A stretch of 64,000 bases of DNA, taken from contig DLGF01000015.1 of NCBI GenBank assembly GCA_002482545.1, positions 197,302 through 261,301 on the forward strand, read 5' to 3'. Numbering within the stretch: position 1 is the stretch's first letter; each line of letters opens with the position of its first letter. Positions 58,301 to 64,000 of this stretch are shown piece by piece. A model generated the notes under the pieces. It made no database searches and was not told the origin of the DNA. It saw nothing but the letters and a program-made list of their open reading frames with translations. This DNA is from Sporomusaceae bacterium UBA7701 (GTDB taxonomy: Bacteria > Bacillota > Negativicutes > Sporomusales > UBA7701). Made by a program: the position numbers and the translations under genes.

Positions 58301-59530
58301 ATGCCCTTGATTGCTGTACGCGCGGTTCTTCTTGCCGCACTCCTGTTCGGGACGCTTGTCACGCCGTGTTACTCCCGGCTTAACCCGGACCTGGCTTCAC
58401 TCAACATCGTGGTTAACTTGCCCAGCCGAACCCTGGAACTTTATTCCGGCGCTGATTTTGTGAAGGCCTACCCAATCGCTATAGGCAAACCGTCAACACC
58501 TTCGCCTCTCGGCCAGTTTTCGATTTTCGAAAAGGAGGTGAATCCGGCCTGGTATCCTCCGCGAACGGGGGAGATTGTGCCGTCCGGACCCCATAATCCG
58601 CTGGGTTATCGCTGGATGGGTTTTGCCTCGCTGTATGGCATCCATGGCACCAATGCCCCTTGGGCGATCGGCATGGCCGTATCAAACGGGTGTATCAGGA
58701 TGTACGAAAAGGATGTTGAGGAGCTTTTCGAAGTTGTCCCCTGCGGGACTCCGGTTCGGATTACCTACGACCGGGTCAAGGCGCGCATCGATCCGGACGG
58801 CCGGGCTTCTATCGGAATTTACCCGGACATTTATAGTTATCAGGGGGTATCCCTGCAGGAGGCCAAGGCGAAACTCGCCGCCCTGGGCCTGAACGGCTGG
58901 CTGGAGGACGGAGAAATCAGCCGCCTTATTGAGGAGGAAGCGGATACCCAGGTTCCCTTCGCCAGCCTTCACACCGTCAAAGTCAACGGAAAACCGCTTG
59001 TCGAGCGGGCCATAACCAGCCAAGGCGTGCTGTATGTTCCGGTATGGCCGGTGGCGGCCGCGCTGCAGGCGAGTCTGACCTGGGATGAAGCAGGCCGGAC
59101 CGTTAAGGGCGAAAAGCAGTCGGTGCCGGGGCTGATAAAGGGTGATCGTCTTTATGTCACTGCGGAGAACGCCAGGTTGCTTTTTGGCGGGCAGCAGGCA
59201 TGGCAGCCGGAGGAAAATACCCTGGCGATCGACGGTGCGGCCCTGTTTCTCAACGGCCGGCCCATCCCGGGAGACGTGCAGGCGGTGGACGGTATCCTGG
59301 CCGTCCCGGTCCAGGCTTTGGCGGACGCCCTCGGGCAGAAGGTGACGCGGGACGCCGACGGAGCCTTCTATGTTCAAGGTGCGAAAGTACCCTGCCGGCT
59401 GATCGGCGGCAGTCCCTACATCCAACTGACCAAGGTTTACGACGTATTCCAGGCTTATGTATACTGGAACCAAGAGGGAAGATGCGTTGAGATAACCTAT
59501 CCGTTTCATGTCACGGGCGGAAACGACTAG
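58301..59530 (+). CDS. L,D-transpeptidase (YkuD) with copper-amine-oxidase-like domain
   Basis: The 409-residue exported protein has a signal peptide (about 1-25). The YkuD catalytic domain (about 33-160) bears GIHGTNAPWAIGMAVSNGCIRM; its His, Ser-x-Gly-Cys and Arg form the active site that cross-links or anchors peptidoglycan stems. A linker with a possible peptidoglycan-binding helix (about 175-215) follows. The C terminus (about 225-405) consists of stalk-like repeats of the copper-amine-oxidase N-terminal family (VNGKPLVERAI, LFLNGRPIPGDVQAV, each shown in part). AGAAGGG precedes the ATG. Confidence 0.88.
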   Translation: MPLIAVRAVLLAALLFGTLVTPCYSRLNPDLASLNIVVNLPSRTLELYSGADFVKAYPIAIGKPSTPSPLGQFSIFEKEVNPAWYPPRTGEIVPSGPHNPLGYRWMGFASLYGIHGTNAPWAIGMAVSNGCIRMYEKDVEELFEVVPCGTPVRITYDRVKARIDPDGRASIGIYPDIYSYQGVSLQEAKAKLAALGLNGWLEDGEISRLIEEEADTQVPFASLHTVKVNGKPLVERAITSQGVLYVPVWPVAAALQASLTWDEAGRTVKGEKQSVPGLIKGDRLYVTAENARLLFGGQQAWQPEENTLAIDGAALFLNGRPIPGDVQAVDGILAVPVQALADALGQKVTRDADGAFYVQGAKVPCRLIGGSPYIQLTKVYDVFQAYVYWNQEGRCVEITYPFHVTGGND

Positions 59531-59720
59531 TTTCCGCCCCTGGATTTTCTGCTTGGCGGCGGGAATGGCGGGGCGGGCGAATAACCTGGTTGACGAATTC
59601 CAAAACTAGAAGGGTATGCAAAAAACAAGGTCAGAGATTGGGAAAATAATCGAAAGGGATTTCAGCATCATTGGCCAATAATATATAAGTTATAGTAATT
59701 TATACAAAGGTGGTAGGGAC

Positions 59721-62351
59721 ATGCCCTGCAAATTCGTTATTATCGACGGCAGCAGCCTGGTGCACCGCGCTTTCTACGCGCTGCCGCTTCTGACTACGGC
59801 TTCCGGCCAGTATACAAATGCGGTATACGGACTGACGACGATGCTGTCAAAGCTGTTCGGCGACCAGAAGCCGGATGCTGTGGCCGTTGCTTTTGACAAG
59901 AGCCGGATAACTTTTCGCACCGAGGCTTACGCCGAGTATAAGGCCCACCGCAAAGCGACGCCCCGCGAACTGAGCGAACAATTCCCGCTGGCGAAAGAAG
60001 TGCTGGACGCCCTCGGCATTGCCGTGCTGGAGGAGGATGGCTTCGAGGCGGATGACATTATCGGGACCCTGGCCTGCCAGGCGGCCCGGAGCGGCTGGGA
60101 CGTCATCATCGTCACCGGCGACCGGGACGCCCTCCAGTTGATCGGCCCGTCCACCCGGGTTATGCTTACCCGGAAGGGCATCACCGACATGCAGGTTTTC
60201 GACCGGGACGCCTTGTACAGCCATTATGGCGTAACCCCGGAGCAGATTACCGACCTGAAGGGGCTGATGGGCGACGCTTCCGATAATATTCCCGGCGTCC
60301 CCGGCATCGGAGAGAAAACGGCGACCAAACTCATTGCCGAATTTGGGTCGATTGAGAATTTGCTGGACAACCTGGATCAGGTCTCCGGGAAAAAGCTCCA
60401 GGAGAATCTGCGGGCCAACAAGGAACTGGCCGTTCTGTCCAAAAAGCTGGCGACCATTGACTGCAACATGGAGCTGGGCTTCGCCGAGCGGGATTTTTCG
60501 ATGAGCCCTGATGTCGAGCGGGTGCGGGAACTCTTTGCCAAGCTGGAGTTCAAGACACTGCTGGCCAAAATCGACACATGGCTCCCCGGCGCCAAAGCCG
60601 CCCCCCCGGCGGATGCGCCGACTGCACCGCCGAAGGCCGAAACGCCGGACTCCTATGAAGATGCCAAACTGCTGCTGGAAGAAGCCCGCCGCGCGGGAGT
60701 GGTCGGCTGCTGCCCGATTGCCGGGGAGGAAGCTCTTTTAGCCGGGGAAATGACCGGGCTGGGGATTGCCGCGGGAGGGCGTACCGCCTATATTCCGGCC
60801 GGCCATGCCGGCTGGCGGGAGATGATGGCGCTCTTGGCCGATCCTGCCGTCCGTAAGATCACCTATGACGCCAAGCGGCTTCATAACGCCTGCCTGGCGG
60901 TCCACAGCCCGCTGGCGTCCCTGGGTTTCGACGTCATGCTGGCCGCTTATCTCTTGGATCCCACCGCCAGCGACTATCCGCTGACCCGCCTGGTCGGCAG
61001 CCACCTGGCGAAGCCTTGCGCCTGGGAGGACAAGGCATGGCGCCAGAGCCCCGACTATGCCGCCTGGGCGGCGGGAGCGGCGGCGGAGCTGTATCCGGTC
61101 ATGGAAGCCGGGTTGTTGGCCGCCGGATTGGACAAACTATATTATGAAATCGAACTGCCGCTCACCGAAGTGCTGGCGGCCATGGAAACCGCCGGCATCA
61201 AGGTGGACATGGCCAGTCTTGCGGCCATGTCCGGGGAGATCGCCCGGAAAGTCGACCAGCTCCTGGGGGATATCTACCATCTGGCGGGCGAGGAATTCAA
61301 TGTCAACTCGACCAAACAGCTGGGCGTCATTCTGTTTGACAAGCTCAAGCTGCCGGTGCTTAAAAAGACCAAAACGGGTTACTCCACCGACGCCGAAGTG
61401 CTGGAAAGGCTCGCCGGGGAGCACCCGCTGATCGATAAGCTGCTGGAATACCGCATGCTGACCAAGCTCAAATCGACCTATCTGGACGGGATGACGGCCT
61501 TGGTCAGCAAGGAGAGCGGGCGGATCCACACGACCTTCAATCAAACGGTGACGGCTACCGGACGTCTGTCCAGCTCGGACCCCAATCTGCAGAACATCCC
61601 GGTGCGCACGGAAGTGGGCCGGAGGATCCGGGAACTGTTCGTGCCGGATGAGGGTTATGCTTATCTTTTGTCGGCCGACTATTCGCAGATCGAGCTGAGG
61701 GTACTGGCCCACATGGCGGGGGACGGCGTGTTGATCGATGCTTTCCGGCATAACAAGGACATCCATACCGCCACCGCCGCCGAGGTATTCGGCCTGGAGG
61801 AAAGCCAGGTGACTTTCCTGATGCGCTCCCGCGCCAAAGCGGTCAACTTCGGGATTGTCTACGGCATAAGCGATTATGGTCTGGCGCGGGATATCGGCGT
61901 GCCCCGCAAGGAAGCCGGGGAATATATCGAAAGATATTTCAGCCGGTACCCCGGGGTGAAGCTCTATATCGACCGCATGGTAGCCGACGCGCGGGAGAAA
62001 GGCTATGTTACCACGATGTTCGGCCGGCGCCGCTACCTGCCGGAAATTCACAGCTCGAATTTCAATCAGCGGTCCTTCGCCGAACGGACGGCGATGAACA
62101 CTCCCATTCAGGGAACGGCCGCCGACATTATCAAGAAGGCGATGATCGATGTTTACCGGCGGCTCAAGGCCGCGGCCCTGCGGAGCCGTATCCTGCTCCA
62201 GGTGCACGACGAGCTTGTCCTGGAAGTGACGGCGGACGAAGTGGACCAGGTGGCCAAAATCGTCAAGGAAGCCATGGAAGGGGCGGTCAGCCTGAGCGTT
62301 TCCCTGACCACGGATACAAAATACGGAAAAAGCTGGGCTGAAGCCAAGTAA
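59721..62351 (+). CDS. polA: DNA polymerase I
   Basis: The 876-residue enzyme has the 5'-3' exonuclease domain (about 1-290; FKTEAYAEYKAHR-like and GLMGDASDNIPGVPGIGEKTA). A 3'-5' exonuclease-like domain (about 310-480) has lost the DxE motif (it reads GCCPIAGEE), so proofreading is probably absent, as in the Bacillus and Thermus enzymes. The polymerase domain has TATGRLSSSDPNLQNIP, the catalytic SADYSQIELRVLAHM (about 652-666) and LLQVHDELVLEV (about 824-835). GGTGGTAGGG lies upstream. mutM and coaE follow at 14-bp and 12-bp gaps, the order common in Firmicutes. Confidence 0.97.
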   Translation: MPCKFVIIDGSSLVHRAFYALPLLTTASGQYTNAVYGLTTMLSKLFGDQKPDAVAVAFDKSRITFRTEAYAEYKAHRKATPRELSEQFPLAKEVLDALGIAVLEEDGFEADDIIGTLACQAARSGWDVIIVTGDRDALQLIGPSTRVMLTRKGITDMQVFDRDALYSHYGVTPEQITDLKGLMGDASDNIPGVPGIGEKTATKLIAEFGSIENLLDNLDQVSGKKLQENLRANKELAVLSKKLATIDCNMELGFAERDFSMSPDVERVRELFAKLEFKTLLAKIDTWLPGAKAAPPADAPTAPPKAETPDSYEDAKLLLEEARRAGVVGCCPIAGEEALLAGEMTGLGIAAGGRTAYIPAGHAGWREMMALLADPAVRKITYDAKRLHNACLAVHSPLASLGFDVMLAAYLLDPTASDYPLTRLVGSHLAKPCAWEDKAWRQSPDYAAWAAGAAAELYPVMEAGLLAAGLDKLYYEIELPLTEVLAAMETAGIKVDMASLAAMSGEIARKVDQLLGDIYHLAGEEFNVNSTKQLGVILFDKLKLPVLKKTKTGYSTDAEVLERLAGEHPLIDKLLEYRMLTKLKSTYLDGMTALVSKESGRIHTTFNQTVTATGRLSSSDPNLQNIPVRTEVGRRIRELFVPDEGYAYLLSADYSQIELRVLAHMAGDGVLIDAFRHNKDIHTATAAEVFGLEESQVTFLMRSRAKAVNFGIVYGISDYGLARDIGVPRKEAGEYIERYFSRYPGVKLYIDRMVADAREKGYVTTMFGRRRYLPEIHSSNFNQRSFAERTAMNTPIQGTAADIIKKAMIDVYRRLKAAALRSRILLQVHDELVLEVTADEVDQVAKIVKEAMEGAVSLSVSLTTDTKYGKSWAEAK

Positions 62352-62365
62352 CGGAGGAAAGACTT

Positions 62366-63187
62366 ATGCCTGAAATGCCGGAAGTGGAGACGATTCGGCG
62401 CACTTTGGACGATAAAGTGACGGGACGGAAAATATTGCGGGTCGGGATGCTGTTGCCGCGGCTGGTGAAGTGGCCGAGTCCGGGCGAATTCCAGGCGCTG
62501 GTGACCGACACGGTTATAACCTGGCTGGCCCGCCGGGGCAAATATCTGCTGTTTTATCTGGACAGCGGCATCGTGATGGTGGTGCACCTTCGGATGACCG
62601 GCCGGCTATTTGTTCAGACGGAGTGGACGGACGACCGGTTCGCCCGGATCGTTTTTGAACTGGATGACGCCAAACGGCTGGTTTATGCCGATTCGCGCAC
62701 CCTCGGCACGCTGTATGCGATGCCCGAGGCGGAGCTTTGGCGGATTGCCGGGCTGCACACCCTTGGCCCGGAACCCCTGTCCCCCGAATTTACGCCGGGG
62801 TATTTCCGGGAGAAGCTCCGGGGCCGCAAGGGGAAAATCAAGGCGCTGCTGCTCGACCAGAAGGTGATCGGCGGGCTGGGCAACATTTATGTGGACGAAA
62901 GCCTGGCGCTGGCCGGCATTCATCCGGAACGGGCGGCGGACAGCCTGCGCGAAGAAGAAGCAGCAAAACTGTATGGGGCAATCAACACGGTTATCGAGCA
63001 GGGAATCCAGTATGGGGGCACGAGCTTCCGGGACTACCGGGACGGCGAGGGGGGGCGCGGCAGCAACCAGCACCACCTTAGCGTCTATGGCCGGAAAAGC
63101 CAGCCCTGCAAGATTTGCGGCACGCCCATCGCCAAGGGCGAGGTAGCCGGACGCGGCACCCACTACTGTCCCAACTGCCAAAAGTAG
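62366..63187 (+). CDS. mutM: Formamidopyrimidine-DNA glycosylase
   Basis: The 273-residue repair enzyme removes 8-oxoguanine and formamidopyrimidines and nicks the site. The catalytic N terminus reads MPEMPEVET, giving Pro2 and Glu3 after removal of Met. Lys59-type (MVVHLRMTGRL) and helix-two-turn-helix (KIKALLLDQKVIGGLGNIYVDE, shown in part: LLLDQKVIGGLGNIY) segments are present. The C terminus is a zinc finger with CKICGTPI and HYCPNCQ. GGAGGAAA lies upstream. It sits between polA and coaE in one operon. Confidence 0.97.
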   Translation: MPEMPEVETIRRTLDDKVTGRKILRVGMLLPRLVKWPSPGEFQALVTDTVITWLARRGKYLLFYLDSGIVMVVHLRMTGRLFVQTEWTDDRFARIVFELDDAKRLVYADSRTLGTLYAMPEAELWRIAGLHTLGPEPLSPEFTPGYFREKLRGRKGKIKALLLDQKVIGGLGNIYVDESLALAGIHPERAADSLREEEAAKLYGAINTVIEQGIQYGGTSFRDYRDGEGGRGSNQHHLSVYGRKSQPCKICGTPIAKGEVAGRGTHYCPNCQK

Positions 63188-63199
63188 CGGGGTGACGGC

Positions 63200-63826
63200 A
63201 TGAGAATCGTCGGCTTGACTGGCGGCATCGCCAGCGGTAAAAGCACGGTGAGCGAGAGGCTCCGCCGCCTGGGGGCAGTGATCGTGGATGCCGATGGCAT
63301 TGCCCGTGAAATCGTGAAGCAGGGAAAGCCGGCCTGGCAGGATATCGTGGAGTGGCTCGGCCCCGGTGTTTTATCGCCGGGGGGCGGCCTTGACCGCTCC
63401 CGTCTGGGCGACTTGGTCTTTCGGGACGCGGCCGCCCGCCGCAAGCTGGAGTCGATTACCCACCCCCGCATCCGGGAAGCCGCCCTGAGGGCCCTGGCTG
63501 AGGCCGACCGGGCCGGCCGGCCGGTGGCGGTGATCGACGTGCCCTTGCTGTTTGAAGCCGGCTGGGACAAGCTGGCTGATGAGACCTGGGTGGTATATGT
63601 CGATCCGGCCACTCAACTGGACAGGCTGATGAAGCGGGACGGCCTCACGGCCGAACAGGCGAAAGCCCGTATCGACGCTCAGATGAGTCTGGAGGAGAAA
63701 ACGCGGCTGGCGGACGTAGTGATTGACAACAGCAAAGACCCGGAGAATACCGGGCGGCAGGTCGACGAGGCCTGGCGGCAGGCCAGGGCAATGGCCGAAC
63801 AGGCCGGCAACGGAAGGCATTTTTAA
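63200..63826 (+). CDS. coaE: Dephospho-CoA kinase
   Basis: The 208-residue P-loop kinase performs the last step of coenzyme A synthesis, phosphorylating the 3'-hydroxyl of dephospho-CoA. It has Walker A GLTGGIASGKSTVS (about 5-18), DADGIAREIV (about 30-39), a CoA-binding VIDVPLLFEAGWD segment (about 111-123) and the lid RLMKRDGLT. The start ATG has GGGGTGA upstream. It is the last gene of the polA operon seen here; the next gene lies outside the window. Confidence 0.96.
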   Translation: MRIVGLTGGIASGKSTVSERLRRLGAVIVDADGIAREIVKQGKPAWQDIVEWLGPGVLSPGGGLDRSRLGDLVFRDAAARRKLESITHPRIREAALRALAEADRAGRPVAVIDVPLLFEAGWDKLADETWVVYVDPATQLDRLMKRDGLTAEQAKARIDAQMSLEEKTRLADVVIDNSKDPENTGRQVDEAWRQARAMAEQAGNGRHF

Positions 63827-63846
63827 GTATTGGAACACATACTCTG

Positions 63847-64000
63847 TAGCGAAGACGGAAGGTAGGCTCTCCGTGCCTTTGATGCAGTTCCTGTTCCTCG
63901 TGGTTTTGCAGTTTGAGCACCGTTACCGGGTTGATTGAAGATGAGCGGGATCGTAGACGGAGGTAGGCCCTCCGTGCCTTTGATGCAGTTCCTGTTCCTC
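63847..64000. repeat. Tandem repeat with hairpin, truncated by the window end
   Basis: A block of about 45 bp (63854-63899) recurs at 63956-64000, a pitch of about 101 bp. The first part is a hairpin (ACGGAGG-TAGGC-CCTCCGT in the second copy), followed by an identical 24-bp tail. The intervening 55 bp are not repeated within the window. No gene is supported. Confidence 0.7.

Noticed and set aside
63847..64000. CRISPR array
   Set aside because: Only two units are visible, the repeats differ by an indel and a substitution, the interval is 55 bp and no cas gene is present.

Overview
The window is about 60% G+C, densely packed and almost wholly chromosomal in character. It fits a spore-forming, flagellated, anaerobic member of the Firmicutes, most likely of the Gram-negative-enveloped Negativicutes (Sporomusaceae-like). 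The reasons are a Spo0E-like protein, Spo0A-type boxes (TGTCGAA), many KinA-type orphan kinases, a 4-hydroxybutyrate dehydrogenase, a sigma-54 regulon and MacA-type adaptors. The lineage is inferred; there is no rRNA to confirm it.

Layout. 1-460: 3' end of a P-type cation ATPase gene. 753-5165 (minus): one apparent operon of alkaline phosphatase followed by a zinc-type (Zrg-like) ABC system, led by a Pho-box array. 5254-10660: a cluster of small unknown genes, an HD-GYP protein, an EAL-CBS-GGDEF protein and a Spo0E-like gene. Six promoters between 5.0 and 10.6 kb carry tandem TTAACA-like hexamers at 11-bp pitch, with a -10 hexamer usually 20-21 bp further on. This is the layout of PhoP/PhoB boxes, so I read the region as a phosphate-starvation module tied to cyclic-di-GMP turnover and perhaps sporulation. 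10600-11215: a DUF134 regulator with a palindromic operator. 11311-18892: a sigma-54 regulon (4-hydroxybutyrate dehydrogenase, MFS transporter, aspartoacylase-like and AbgB-like hydrolases) around its own enhancer-binding protein. 19374-29854: flagellar hook and filament genes flgD, flgE, two tandem flgK-like genes, flgL, fliD, a chaperone candidate and a convergent flagellin gene. 29953-42495: three OmpR-type two-component systems, a MacA/MacB-like exporter whose ATPase gene seems to survive only as a remnant, a PAS kinase and a hemerythrin-like protein. 42515-44810: two membrane glycosyltransferase genes. 45439-51527: a GGDEF/HD-GYP protein, a kinase, metF and a flavoprotein. 51544-55772: sbcD-sbcC. 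57026-59530: a PAS kinase and an L,D-transpeptidase. 59721-63826: polA, mutM and coaE.

An intergenic repeat family built of palindromic modules occurs at about 0.6, 21.3, 32.1 and 56.3 kb. A different repeat, with about 101-bp pitch, begins at 63.85 kb and runs off the end of the window. No tRNA, rRNA, CRISPR array, transposase or prophage gene was recognised. Several gene starts were moved inward to the codon that has a ribosome binding site; each case is noted in its entry.
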